NCBI GenBank assembly: GCA_035498405.1
Contig: DATKAE010000034.1
Coordinates: 1-64,000 of the forward strand
Length of the DNA: 64,000 bases
Direction of reading: 5' to 3'
Source of the DNA: DATBFU01 sp035498405
GTDB taxonomy: Bacteria > Acidobacteriota > Thermoanaerobaculia > UBA5066 > Gp7-AA6
Every line of letters starts with the position of its first letter. Position 1 is the first letter of the stretch. The translations under genes and the position numbers were made by a program. Below are positions 17,472-26,598 of this stretch, piece by piece. The notes under the pieces were generated by a model. The model ran no database searches and was not told the origin of the DNA. It worked only from the letters and a program-made list of their open reading frames with translations.

Positions 17472-20400
17472 TCACGGTTTGACTTCGACGACGACCGGCC
17501 GCCACATCTTGACGGGAATACCGTTCTTGGTGGCGGGACGAAATTTCGAGCGGCGCACCGCGTCGATCACCGCCTCGTTGATCCCGGTCTTGGAAGCGAT
17601 CCCCTGCTGCAGCCGCGCCTCGGTCACCTTGCCCTCATCGTCCACGAGCACGAGGACGACGACTCTCCCACCGGTGATGCCCTGTTGCCGGGCGATCGGG
17701 GGATAGTTCACCTTCGGCGAACCAATCATCTGAGGCTCGATGACGCCCGGGCCGGGCCCGACCAGATCCCCGCGTTTCGTCTCGGGCTCCGCCGCGGCCG
17801 GGGCCGGGGCCGGCCGAACCGGCGCCGCGGTCGGGGGCGCCGGGAGCGCGGTCGGCTCCTCGGTCGGCTCGGCCTGCGTCACCGCCGGCGCCGTCGTGGG
17901 AACGATCGGCACCACGGTCGGCTCCGGAGCGCTCCGAGCCCCGGTCTCGACCGGTGGCACGGCCTCGACCGGCGTCGCTTTTCGCTCGGCCTCGAGCGCC
18001 TTCTGCATCTCCTTCTTCTTCTGCGCCAGCTGCCGCTGAACTTCCTCCTCCACCTTCTTGGGGTCCAGAGCCGGCACAGTCGCCGTCGGGACGACGACCG
18101 GCGCGACCGCCACGGCGGTGGCCGGCGGCGACGTCACTTGCGGCAGAGGGGCGGGCGAGGGGGAACCGCGGCTTCTCATCCAGAGGAACCCGGCGCCCGC
18201 CGCCAGGATCACGGCGGCGACGACCGCAAACAGAAGCGCTCGACTCTTGCCTTCGGTTTCCGCCTGCCGGGCGGCATAGGAGCCGAACACCCCGGGGGAA
18301 GTCGTGGGCTTCGGTTGCGCGGCGGCGGCCGCTCGACTCGGAGACGGTGCGGAAGGCGCCGGCGTCTCGGCCGAGGGAAGCGGCGTCGCCGTGCTGGTGC
18401 GCCTCGCGACGGGCGCCGCCTTCGCGCGGCGAGGTTTTGCCTCGACCGCGGCTTCGGGCACCGCGCGGGCCGCCTCCCGCGCCGAGGCTTCGGCGACGGC
18501 GGCCTCCTCGGCCTGGAGCCGGTGGAGGAAGATGGCCAGGTCCGCGCTGCCGGGAGCCGGCGAGTAGGAATAGAGAACCTGCTCGAGATCGCGGAGCATC
18601 TCGGATGCATTGGCGTAGCGGTCGTCGGGCTCCCGAGCCAGGGCGCGCAGCACGATCGCGTCGAGCTGCTTGGGAACGTCCGAGTTGACGGCCGAAGGGG
18701 CCGTCGCCACGGCCGCCCGGACCTTCTCGAGCACCGTCAGGTCCGAGTCACCCCGAAAAAGCTTCTGCTCGGTCAGCAGCTCATACAGGACCACTCCGAG
18801 CGAGAACAGATCACTGCGGCGATCGATGGGCTTGCCCCAGGCCTGCTCGGGAGACATGTATTGGATCTTTCCCTTGAGCGCTCCCGATTCGGTCTGCGAG
18901 ACCTTCGACGCCGCCTTGGCGATCCCGAAGTCGCACAGCTTGATGTCCCCTTCGTAGGAGATCAGGATGTTCTGCGGCGAAACGTCCCGGTGCACGATGT
19001 GCAGGTCGCGCCCCTCGCCGTCGCGGCGCCGATGCGCATAGTCGAGCGCGGAAGCGACCTTGGAAGCGATGTAGATCGCGAGCGGCACGGGCAGGGGGGT
19101 GCCGACCGCGCGGGCCGATTCGAGAATGGCGCGCAGGTCGCGGCCCTCCACGTGCTCCATCGCGATGAAGTAGCCGCCCCCATCGATCTTTCCCAGGTCG
19201 TAGATGTGAACGATGTTGGGGTGGTTCAGCTGGGCGGCGAGCTTCGCCTCGTCGGCGAACATCGTGATGAACGCCTCGTTGTCGGCCAGGTGCGGCAGAA
19301 TCTTCTTGATCGCCACGATCTTCTGGAAGCCTTCCACCCCGCTGCGACGGGCTCGATACAGCTCCGCCATGCCGCCCGAGGCGATCCTCTCGAGCAGCTC
19401 GTACTGGCCGAATCGGTCGGGGCCGGACGCGGACACCGACGGACCCTCGGGGACACGCGTCGCCTCACTCTTGGCGGCCGGCAGGGGCGGCGCCTCGGGC
19501 GGGGGCGGGGGCACGGCCGCGGGCGGTGGCGGCACCGACGCGGGCGTCGCTACCGCAGCGGGCGCCGGCGGGGCGGCCGGGGGCACAACCGCAGGCGGGG
19601 CCGGCGCTGACGCAGGTGTCCGTATCGAAGCGGGTGCGGGCGGCGACGGTGCGGCCGGCGGCTTGTCGGGACGAGGCGCCACCGCCGAGGCCGGCGCGGG
19701 AGTGACCGCCGGCGGAGGCGTCTTTTCCGAGGCCGGCCGGGGACGAGCCGCACTCGGAATTCCAGACAGCGTGTCGGAGATCATCCGATCGATATCGGCG
19801 TCCGCGGAGAACTTCTTCGAAAGCGGCTTCTCATCCGGAGCTGGAGCCGGAGCCGGTGCGGCCGGCTTGGTTGCCGGGCGAGCCCCCAGCACGTCGGAGA
19901 GCGTCTCCCGCAGCCTCTGGTCGACATCGGCCGAGGCGGCCGAAGGCGGCACCGGCCGCGCCGCGGGCTTCGCCGCCGGCCCGGCCGCGCCTTCCGAGCC
20001 GACCTCCTTCAAGATGTCGGAAAAAATGTCGGAAGAGGTCAGCTCCGATGGAGGCGGGCTCGCGGCAAGCGTCGGGATGCGCATCGTCTTGGCGCCGAGG
20101 TCCGTCGCCTCGATGGCGCCGCGCACTCCCCGGCGGAAATCCTCGTCGGAAAAGGGCTTGACCAGGATGTCGAAGGCTCCCACCCGCTGTGCGTCCGCTT
20201 TCGGATTTCCGCCCTTGTACCCGGAAACCATCAGGAGAATGGGAGGGGCCGTCGCTCCTCCCTTGCGGCGAATCTCGCGGATCACCTCCCCGGAGGCCAG
20301 CCGCGGCAGCATCCCCGCGACGACGATAGCGTCGAAATGGCCGCCCGACGAGAAGGTGGCGAGGCCCTCTTCGCCGTCACGGGCCACGACGACCTGGTAG

Positions 20401-20474
20401 TCGGCGGACAGCAGTCCCTGGAGCCGTTCCACCGAGTGCGGCTCGTAGTCGATCAGGAGGACCCGTTTTGCCAT
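17472..20474 (-). CDS. Pseudo-receiver / Ser-Thr kinase / TonB C-terminal fusion
   Basis: 1000 residues. Domains in order: receiver-like 1-125; Pro/Ala-rich linker to about 350; Hanks-type kinase about 353-640 with ASGGMAELYRAR, VAIKKILPHL, HRDVSPQN, DFGIAK and SPEQAWGKPIDRRSDLFSLG; transmembrane helix about 746-766; a charged helix with QRQLAQKKKEMQKALEAER; and a TonB C-terminal domain from about 915 (NYPPIARQQGITGGRVVVLV). The receiver has Ala53 where the phosphorylated Asp should be and Tyr10 in the acidic pocket, while Lys106 is kept. The topology puts the kinase in the cytoplasm and the TonB domain in the periplasm. Kinase residues look intact. Confidence 0.93.
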   Translation of the reverse strand: MAKRVLLIDYEPHSVERLQGLLSADYQVVVARDGEEGLATFSSGGHFDAIVVAGMLPRLASGEVIREIRRKGGATAPPILLMVSGYKGGNPKADAQRVGAFDILVKPFSDEDFRRGVRGAIEATDLGAKTMRIPTLAASPPPSELTSSDIFSDILKEVGSEGAAGPAAKPAARPVPPSAASADVDQRLRETLSDVLGARPATKPAAPAPAPAPDEKPLSKKFSADADIDRMISDTLSGIPSAARPRPASEKTPPPAVTPAPASAVAPRPDKPPAAPSPPAPASIRTPASAPAPPAVVPPAAPPAPAAVATPASVPPPPAAVPPPPPEAPPLPAAKSEATRVPEGPSVSASGPDRFGQYELLERIASGGMAELYRARRSGVEGFQKIVAIKKILPHLADNEAFITMFADEAKLAAQLNHPNIVHIYDLGKIDGGGYFIAMEHVEGRDLRAILESARAVGTPLPVPLAIYIASKVASALDYAHRRRDGEGRDLHIVHRDVSPQNILISYEGDIKLCDFGIAKAASKVSQTESGALKGKIQYMSPEQAWGKPIDRRSDLFSLGVVLYELLTEQKLFRGDSDLTVLEKVRAAVATAPSAVNSDVPKQLDAIVLRALAREPDDRYANASEMLRDLEQVLYSYSPAPGSADLAIFLHRLQAEEAAVAEASAREAARAVPEAAVEAKPRRAKAAPVARRTSTATPLPSAETPAPSAPSPSRAAAAAQPKPTTSPGVFGSYAARQAETEGKSRALLFAVVAAVILAAGAGFLWMRSRGSPSPAPLPQVTSPPATAVAVAPVVVPTATVPALDPKKVEEEVQRQLAQKKKEMQKALEAERKATPVEAVPPVETGARSAPEPTVVPIVPTTAPAVTQAEPTEEPTALPAPPTAAPVRPAPAPAAAEPETKRGDLVGPGPGVIEPQMIGSPKVNYPPIARQQGITGGRVVVLVLVDDEGKVTEARLQQGIASKTGINEAVIDAVRRSKFRPATKNGIPVKMWRPVVVEVKP

Positions 20475-20609
20475 CGGCAGATTGTCGATTTTCAGGAAAG
20501 TGACGCCGTCATGATACAGGACAAAGGCCTCCCTGTCAGGCTTTGGCGGATGTTGGTCGCGCGTCGAGAAGCGACCCGACGCGTCGCGGCGTTGGCCGCT
20601 CGCCGGACA

Positions 20610-20615
20610 TATAAT
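20610..20615 (+). promoter_or_regulatory. yebC -10 box
   Basis: A perfect TATAAT in the 172-base divergent gap, 31 bases before the yebC ATG, which has an AGGAG ribosome site (20636-20640). No clear -35 hexamer at 16-18 bases. Confidence 0.45.
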
Positions 20616-20646
20616 CCGCCCGCAATCTGATCATCAGGAGCTCGCC

Positions 20647-21378
20647 ATGTCCGGTCACAGCAAGTGGGCAACCATCAAGCACAAGAAAGGCGCGGCCGAC
20701 GCCAAGCGCGGTCGCGTCTTCACCAAGCTCATCAAGGAAATCACCATGGCGGCCCGGTTGGGCGGCGGCGATCCCGGCGGTAATCCACGCCTGCGCAAGG
20801 CGGTCGACGACGCGAAGGCGGTCAACATGCCCGCCGACAACATCAAGCGGGCGATCCAGCGCGGAACGGGCGAGCTGCCCGGCGTCACCTACGAGGAGGT
20901 CACCTTCGAAGGGTACGGCCCCGGCGGCGTGGCCGTCCTGATCGAGGCGATGACCGACAACCGGAACCGCACGCTTCCGGAAATCCGCACGATCTTCTCG
21001 AAGAACGGCGGCAACCTCGGCGAATCCGGCTCCGTGCGCTTTCTCTTTCAGAAGAAGGGCTACATCACCATCGAGAAGGACAAGGCGACCGAGGATCAGG
21101 TGATGGAGGCGGCGATCGAAGCCGGTGCCGAGGACGCGCGGTTGTCGGGCGACGTTCACGAGGTCATCTGCTCCCCGGAGGTCCTCGCCGAAGTGAAGGC
21201 GAAGCTCGAGGCCAAGGGATTGCCGCTCGCCGTCGCGGAGCTCGACATGCTGCCGACAACGGAAGTCAAGGTCGACCAGCGCAAGGCCGAGCAGATCATG
21301 CGTCTGATGGAGGCGCTCGAGGATCACGACGACGTGCAGCACGTCTGGGCGAACTTCGATTTCGAAGAAACGGCCTAG
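20647..21378 (+). CDS. yebC: YebC/PmpR-family translation factor or regulator
   Basis: 243 residues, full length. The N-terminus SGHSKWATIKHKKGAADAKR is invariant in this family, followed by the GGGDPGGNPRLRKAVDDAK helix and the YEGYGPGG-type core (FEGYGPGGVAVLIEAMTDN). Family members are reported as DNA-binding regulators and, more recently, as factors acting on ribosomes stalled at prolines. Adjacent ruvC on the same strand is a very common pairing. Confidence 0.96.
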   Translation: MSGHSKWATIKHKKGAADAKRGRVFTKLIKEITMAARLGGGDPGGNPRLRKAVDDAKAVNMPADNIKRAIQRGTGELPGVTYEEVTFEGYGPGGVAVLIEAMTDNRNRTLPEIRTIFSKNGGNLGESGSVRFLFQKKGYITIEKDKATEDQVMEAAIEAGAEDARLSGDVHEVICSPEVLAEVKAKLEAKGLPLAVAELDMLPTTEVKVDQRKAEQIMRLMEALEDHDDVQHVWANFDFEETA

Positions 21379-21435
21379 GAGCGAGTCCGCGGCTGTCCGC
21401 TGCGGCGCGGACCACGCGATGCGCCCTCATCCCGC

Positions 21436-21915
21436 GTGAAGATTCTCGGCCTCGATCCTGGCACGGCGGCGACCGGATACGGCCTGGTGCTCTTCGAGTC
21501 GGGCGGCCTGAGACTGGAATGCTGCGGGGTCTGGCGGCCGCGGGCCGAACTGAGTCTTTCGGAAAAGTTGCGGGTTCTCTCGACCACGGCCCGCGCGCTG
21601 ATGTCCGAATTCCGCCCCGGCGCCGTCTCGATCGAGACGGTCTTCGCGGCCAAGAACATCGCCTCCACGCTCAAGCTCGCGCACGCGCGCGGGGCGCTGC
21701 TGGCGGCGGCTGCGGAGATGGGATTGCCGGTGTTCGAGTACGAGCCCCGATTGGTCAAGAAGGCGCTGGTGGGCTACGGACAAGCCGACAAGCGACAGGT
21801 GCGAGCGATGGTTCTTTCGCTGCTGGCCCGCCAGCGGGCGCGAATCCCCTTGGATGCGGCCGACGCGCTCGCGGTCGCGATCTGCCATATCCACGCTCTT
21901 CCACCGGGGGCGTGA
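21436..21915 (+). CDS. ruvC: Holliday junction resolvase
   Basis: 159 residues from GTG 21436. The four acidic catalytic residues are at Asp7 (LGLDPGTAATGYG), Glu67 (SIETVF), Asp140 and Asp143 (PLDAADALAVA). The enzyme cuts four-way DNA junctions with RuvAB. ruvA and ruvB do not follow; a DUF4388 gene does, after 96 bases. Confidence 0.96.
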   Translation: MKILGLDPGTAATGYGLVLFESGGLRLECCGVWRPRAELSLSEKLRVLSTTARALMSEFRPGAVSIETVFAAKNIASTLKLAHARGALLAAAAEMGLPVFEYEPRLVKKALVGYGQADKRQVRAMVLSLLARQRARIPLDAADALAVAICHIHALPPGA

Positions 21916-21993
21916 CCTCCGGCGCGGTCTCGCAAAGAACGCGTCGCCTCGGGCCTCTTCTCGTGCCTCCCGTCTCTGGGATCTCTTCCTTGT

Positions 21994-21999
21994 TATCAT
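21994..21999 (+). promoter_or_regulatory. -10-like box before the DUF4388 gene
   Basis: TATCAT, 12 bases before the ATG at 22012, in a locally AT-richer stretch. If used, the transcript would have a leader of only about 5 bases. No Shine-Dalgarno sequence is seen before this start. Confidence 0.4.
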
Positions 22000-22011
22000 T
22001 CCGACACCACT

Positions 22012-22848
22012 ATGTCGTTTCAGGGATCCATCCAGGAGCTGCCCGTCCCCGACATCATTCAGCTGGTTTCGGTCTCGGGTAAGACCGGAATGTTCACGCT
22101 CGTCCGCGGAGCCGAGCGCGGGTTCATCTACTTGAGGAACGGGCAGATGATTCATGCCAAGCTGGGAGAGCTGGTCGGCGAGGACGCGGTCTACGCGCTC
22201 TCGATCTGGTCGACCGGGGATTTCCAGTTCACCCAGGGCGAAGAGCCTGACACGGTCACCATCGACAAGCCCAACACCAGCCTCCTCATGGAATCGGCCC
22301 GTCGGCTGGACGAGTGGAAGGTCCTCTCGCGCAAGATCCCCGGCCTCGACTACGTCCCCGTCCTGCTGCCGCGAAACCTCGCGGAACCGGTCACGCTTTC
22401 ACCTCCCGAGTGGAATCTCGTGATTCACATCGACGGGAAGCGCTCGCTCGAGGAACTGGCACGCGCCATGGGATCCTCCGCATTCGACACCGCCAAGGTG
22501 CTCTACGGACTGATCACGCCCGGCTTGGCCGAGATGCGCTCGCGGGAAACCCACCGATCGACCGCCGCACCGGCCTCCGCCGCTGTCCTGGGAGACGAAA
22601 AGAAGATCCTGATGATCCTCTGCACCCGGGTCAAACAGGAGGCCGAGGTCGCCTTGGGCGAATCGAACCTTCCCAACCTCGAGCGGCCCTATCGCCAGGC
22701 CCTGGCGGAAATCGACCAGGGCCGCGGCGTCGAAGCCGTGCGCGATCTCATCCGACAGACCGAGAAGGCGATCTCCGCGCTGCGGGGCCCGGCCCGGGTC
22801 AAGGCGTTCCAGGACAAGATGTCCCTGGTGATGCAGCCCAAGGCCTGA
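22012..22848 (+). CDS. DUF4388 (PATAN-like) domain protein
   Basis: 278 residues. The N-terminal domain (about 1-110) has the DUF4388 pattern: SFQGSIQELPVPDIIQLVS, SGKTGMFTL, GFIYLRNGQMIHAKLGEL, FQFTQGE. This domain is often found in two-component and motility regulation. The rest is helical (KRSLEELARAMGSSAFDTAK, then a coiled region) and may be a protein-interaction platform. No enzymatic residues seen. Confidence 0.85.
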   Translation: MSFQGSIQELPVPDIIQLVSVSGKTGMFTLVRGAERGFIYLRNGQMIHAKLGELVGEDAVYALSIWSTGDFQFTQGEEPDTVTIDKPNTSLLMESARRLDEWKVLSRKIPGLDYVPVLLPRNLAEPVTLSPPEWNLVIHIDGKRSLEELARAMGSSAFDTAKVLYGLITPGLAEMRSRETHRSTAAPASAAVLGDEKKILMILCTRVKQEAEVALGESNLPNLERPYRQALAEIDQGRGVEAVRDLIRQTEKAISALRGPARVKAFQDKMSLVMQPKA

Positions 22849-23004
22849 GCGCCTCGCCGAAAGACTCCGGTCCGCTTCCACCGCACCCGGGGAACGCGGG
22901 CGCCAGCCGCTCTTCCGGCACCCCCCGCGGACCCCGGAATGCCACAAATTCGAGGGAAAATCGCCGTCCGACCTTCGGTCAACCGCCCAAATCCGCTAGA
23001 CGCA

Positions 23005-23050
23005 CAAAGTTGTTTGGCTATTGCTCATTTTTGGCTTATTCTATTAGGCA
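23005..23050 (+). promoter_or_regulatory. AT-rich promoter region of the OmpA-like gene
   Basis: A sharp AT-rich stretch (TTGTTT at 23010, TTGCTC at 23021, TATTCT at 23037) in an otherwise GC-rich 231-base gap. It lies 30-70 bases before ATG 23080, which has a clear AGGAG site at 23070-23074. The exact -35/-10 pair cannot be chosen by eye. Confidence 0.4.
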
Positions 23051-23079
23051 GCTCTGTCGCGCAGTTGAAAGGAGTTTGC

Positions 23080-24468
23080 ATGAAGGCAAAGCGTACCGCG
23101 CTCCTGGGGATGCTTGCATGCCTGATCGGGGCGGTCGCTTCCGCGCAGATCGCCCCGGACAACGGCGGCGACATCGGATTGTTCACGATGCCGACAGCGG
23201 ACCAGCCGCAGCCGGGAACCTTCACCCTCGGCGCCTATGGGTGGCTCCAGCAACTGGCCGCGGGGAATCTGCCGGACCAGAACATACCGGACCGGAACCG
23301 CGTCTATCAGCAAGCGTCGTTCGAGGGCTCGGTCGGCTACGGATTCACGCGGGGCTGGTCGATTTTTGCGAGCGCGGGCGCGGATCAGTTCAAGAGCCGG
23401 GGCGGCTGGCAGGGAGGAGCCATCGCCGGCATCCCGTTCCCGACACCGTTCACCTCCAACGAGGGCCGGAAGCTCCGCCTCGGGACGAAGGTCACATTCT
23501 TCTCGGACGAATCGGACCTTCGCGTCGGCCTCTGGCTGACCTCGCACATCCCAGTCACCAGCTCCACGCAGATCACCACCTCAACGGGGACCTTCGACGG
23601 CTCGGTCAACTCGCCCCGCACCGACTGGGAGTGGGGCGCGGTCGTGACCAAGGGGATCTTCAACGGGATGGTCCAGTATGTGCTTTCCGGACGCCAGGAC
23701 AACGACGTTCGTCCGTCCAACCTGCTACGCTTCGGGTTCGGTGTCGACGCGCCGATTGCCGCGACCGGGCTGCACGTGATCGGAGAGATCGATTACACGG
23801 TCAACGATGGTGGCGACCTTCCGCCGCCGAACTATTCCCAGCTGAATGCCGGCATCCGCTACTGGATCGGCCGGTCCGGATGGGCGATCTCGAGCGCGTT
23901 CAGCGCGAACCTGAATCTTCTCTTCTCCCACGGAAACAATCCGGCTCCCTGGGGAGGGATCCTGGGCGTGACCTACGCCGCGTTCCCGCCACTGCCGCCG
24001 CCGCCGGTCGTCGTGCCGCCGCCAGCGCCCGCGCCGCCCCCGGAGGCCAAGATTGAGACGCAGGCCCCGGCTCCGCCCGCCGCCCCCGCGCCGGCCCCGC
24101 CACCGCCCCCGACGCCCAAGAAGACCACCGACGAGATCTACTTCGACGCCGGCAGCGCGCGCCTGACCAACATCGCCAAGGCGATGCTCGACGGAATCGC
24201 CCTGCGGATGAAGAACGACCTGAACTCGACGGCGGCGATCACCGGCTACTCGGACAATACGGGCAAGGAAGAGACCAACATGGACATTTCGGCCAAACGG
24301 GCGCAGGCCGCCAAGGAATACCTGGTCACCCGCCATGGGATCGACCCCAACCGGGTCGCCGTCTTTGCCCGGGGCTCTCAGGAGGCCGCATACGACAACG
24401 CGACTCCCGAGGGCCGGGCCAAGAACCGCCGAGCCGTAATTGTGGTAACAGTGTTCTCCGGACCGTGA
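23080..24468 (+). CDS. OmpA-family outer-membrane protein
   Basis: 462 residues. A signal peptide (about 1-22, ending ASA before QIAPDN) leads a beta-rich region to about residue 300 with many alternating aromatic and polar strands. A Pro/Ala linker (about 302-345) follows, then an OmpA C-terminal peptidoglycan-binding domain with EIYFDAGSARLTNIAK, GYSDNTG, ISAKRAQAAKEYL and TPEGRAKNRRAVIV. It links the outer membrane to peptidoglycan. A strong intrinsic terminator follows the stop by 28 bases. Confidence 0.92.
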   Translation: MKAKRTALLGMLACLIGAVASAQIAPDNGGDIGLFTMPTADQPQPGTFTLGAYGWLQQLAAGNLPDQNIPDRNRVYQQASFEGSVGYGFTRGWSIFASAGADQFKSRGGWQGGAIAGIPFPTPFTSNEGRKLRLGTKVTFFSDESDLRVGLWLTSHIPVTSSTQITTSTGTFDGSVNSPRTDWEWGAVVTKGIFNGMVQYVLSGRQDNDVRPSNLLRFGFGVDAPIAATGLHVIGEIDYTVNDGGDLPPPNYSQLNAGIRYWIGRSGWAISSAFSANLNLLFSHGNNPAPWGGILGVTYAAFPPLPPPPVVVPPPAPAPPPEAKIETQAPAPPAAPAPAPPPPPTPKKTTDEIYFDAGSARLTNIAKAMLDGIALRMKNDLNSTAAITGYSDNTGKEETNMDISAKRAQAAKEYLVTRHGIDPNRVAVFARGSQEAAYDNATPEGRAKNRRAVIVVTVFSGP

Positions 24469-25616
24469 GCAAGCCGGAGACGTCGAAAGACACCGAGCCC
24501 CCTCCCACGGAGGGGGCTTTTTTGATTCCGCCCGCAGGGGCGGGCGGCCTGACGGCGGGACTTCTCCGGTCTCCGGCAATGGTCGTCCTTTCGGTCGCCG
24601 CGGCGATCGCGCTGCTGCATTTCGGCCGGAACCTCTTCCTGGTATTCGCCTTCGCGCTATTCCTGTCCTTTGCGCTGCGTCCCTTCGTCTCTCTGCTCGA
24701 GCGCGCCCGCATCCCCCGGATCGCCGCGATCCTGGTGTTGCTCTTCGTCTTGATCGGGGCGATCGTCTTGCTGGTCATCAACGTCACCGCCCAGCTCAAT
24801 CTCTTCTACAGCGACTGGCCCCGCTACCAGGCGCGCATCCGCGACTTGTTCTCGAAGGTGATGGATTTCATCAACACGCTGCGGGAGCGCATGGGATCGA
24901 TCCTGCCCGAGGACCAGCGCGCCGTGCGGGAGGTGAAGATCAGCGAATCGCCATTCGCAACGACTCGCGCCTTCTTCGCCCAGATCGGCGACCTGATCCA
25001 GTTTCTGCTCTACGCGGCGACTGTTCCGTTTCTCACGCTCTTCATGCTGAAGGATCGCGAGAAATTCGCACGGGTGATCGAGGGCATGCTGGCCCGCGCG
25101 CCGCGCTACGGGCGGTCAAACATCACCGGCTTGATCTCGCGAGCCATGACGGCCTACGCGCTCGGACTGTCCTTCGTCATGCTGATCATGGCCGCCGCCA
25201 CGACGATCGGGCTGATGGTGCTGCAGATCAACTACTACTACATCCTGGGACCGATCGCGGGCCTGGCGATTCTCCTCCCCTACGTCGGTATCATCTTCTC
25301 GACCGTGCCGGCGATCGCCGTGGCCTACTTCCAGTACGACGGCCGCAAGGCCCTGCTGGTTTTCGCGGTGTACTCCTTGCTGCAATTCCTCGAGGGCAAC
25401 GTCCTGACTCCCCTGATCGTCGGCGGCCGGGTCCGCCTGTTTCCCCTGACCGTCATGGTGGCGTTCATTTTTTGGGGGGTTCTCTGGGGCGTGCCGGGAG
25501 CGATCCTGGCGGTGCCGCTCACGTCGGCGCTGAAAGTCGTTTGCGAGAACGTTTCGGGCTGGGAGGGATTCGCACGCCTCCTGGGCGAGCCCGATCCCCC
25601 TCCCGATCTGGTCTAG
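24465..25616 (+). CDS. AI-2E / PerM-family membrane protein
   Basis: 383 residues from GTG 24465 (GTGA overlap). In-frame TTG 24522 and ATG 24579 (345 residues) are alternatives and are favoured if the internal terminator at 24496-24523 is active. About eight membrane helices: VVLSVAAAIALLHF, LFLVFAFALFLSFALRPFV, a large soluble loop with ISRAMTAYALGLSFVM, and C-terminal GLAILLPYVGIIF, FLEGNVLTPLIVGGRV and LWGVPGAILAVPL. The family includes exporters of AI-2 and ion antiporters. Substrate unknown. Confidence 0.88.
   Translation: MSKPETSKDTEPPPTEGAFLIPPAGAGGLTAGLLRSPAMVVLSVAAAIALLHFGRNLFLVFAFALFLSFALRPFVSLLERARIPRIAAILVLLFVLIGAIVLLVINVTAQLNLFYSDWPRYQARIRDLFSKVMDFINTLRERMGSILPEDQRAVREVKISESPFATTRAFFAQIGDLIQFLLYAATVPFLTLFMLKDREKFARVIEGMLARAPRYGRSNITGLISRAMTAYALGLSFVMLIMAAATTIGLMVLQINYYYILGPIAGLAILLPYVGIIFSTVPAIAVAYFQYDGRKALLVFAVYSLLQFLEGNVLTPLIVGGRVRLFPLTVMVAFIFWGVLWGVPGAILAVPLTSALKVVCENVSGWEGFARLLGEPDPPPDLV
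24496..24523 (+). terminator. Intrinsic terminator after the OmpA-like gene
   Basis: A perfect 10-bp GC-rich stem (AGCCCCCTCC at 24496-24505, GGAGGGGGCT at 24509-24518) with a 3-base loop is followed by six T (24518-24523). It lies inside the first 20 codons of the longest AI-2E reading frame. Confidence 0.9.
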
Positions 25617-25634
25617 CCGAAGACCGCCGCCCGC

Positions 25635-26513
25635 TCAGGCCCTCCTGCCCATGGAAAGAAGGCTGCCGAGGAATCCGGCGGCCAGTCCGACCAGCGGAAG
25701 CAGCAGCGCGGTCGGAAGGTCGAGAAACCGCACCCACAGTGTCGAGAGCACGGGATGGGGCTCGCGGGCGAGCCATGCCGTCGCGAAACGGTGCGTGACG
25801 TACAGCAAGAGAAGCGCCAGCGTTCCTCCCGCGAGGCCCTCCCCCGAGGCGTAAAGCCAGAAAGGGGCGCGAATCGCACTCTCCGTCGCGCCCATCAGGC
25901 GCATGATCTCGATCTCCTCGCGGTGCAGGTCGAGCGCCAGCCGGATGGCGGACGCGACCGACAGAATGGCGGCTGCCGTCAGCACGACGCCGAGAAAGAT
26001 CCCCGCGGCGCGCAGCAGCCGAACCGCGTCGCCGAAACGCCGAGCGTAGTCCTCCTCCGACTCCGCCGACTCGACACCCGGCCAGGTTCGCACCTGGCCC
26101 GCCAGCTGCCTCCCCGATCCCGCCGGTGCGGCCCGGGCGAGCATCACCTCGAGGGTTGGGGGAAACGGCACCTCCTCCAAGGAGGAAAGCGCCTGTCCCA
26201 ATTCGGGGTAGGCCCTCCGGAATCGCTCGAGCGCCGCCGCGCTCGACACGATGCGCACCTTCGCCACCCGGGGGTCCGTCGCCAGGCGGTTCGCAACGGA
26301 GCGGGCATCCGCGGCCGCATCGAGTGTGACGAGGACACCGACCGGATCCCCCTCTGCGGCGGCCAGACGTCCGAGGTTCCGGGCCAGCAGCGCCAGCAGC
26401 CCAGGAACGTAGAGGGCCAGCGCCACCAGCAGCACGGCCATCGTCGTTTGGCGAGGGCCGCTGCGCACCACCGACCAGGCCTCGCCGAGGACGTAGCGCG
26501 ACTTCACGGCCAT
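25635..26513 (-). CDS. ftsX: Cell division protein FtsX
   Basis: 292 residues with an N-terminal membrane helix (TTMAVLLVALALYVPGLLALLA), an extracytoplasmic domain and three C-terminal helices, the classical FtsX layout. RLMGATESAIRAPFWLYASGEG is the conserved loop before the third helix. With FtsE it couples cell division to activation of murein hydrolases. It lies 85 bases after ftsE. Confidence 0.92.
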   Translation of the reverse strand: MAVKSRYVLGEAWSVVRSGPRQTTMAVLLVALALYVPGLLALLARNLGRLAAAEGDPVGVLVTLDAAADARSVANRLATDPRVAKVRIVSSAAALERFRRAYPELGQALSSLEEVPFPPTLEVMLARAAPAGSGRQLAGQVRTWPGVESAESEEDYARRFGDAVRLLRAAGIFLGVVLTAAAILSVASAIRLALDLHREEIEIMRLMGATESAIRAPFWLYASGEGLAGGTLALLLLYVTHRFATAWLAREPHPVLSTLWVRFLDLPTALLLPLVGLAAGFLGSLLSMGRRA

Positions 26514-26598
26514 CCGAAGCGACCTTTCTGGCGCCCCCCGTTCTCGGGGCGCGAAGAACCGGGACGAATCGGAGAACGGATCTCGGATCTCGCGACGA

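Noticed and set aside
17418..19610. 730-residue plus-strand ORF antisense to the kinase fusion
   Set aside because: Arg/Gly/His-rich with no fold; it mirrors the GC-rich, Ala/Pro-rich codons of the real gene.
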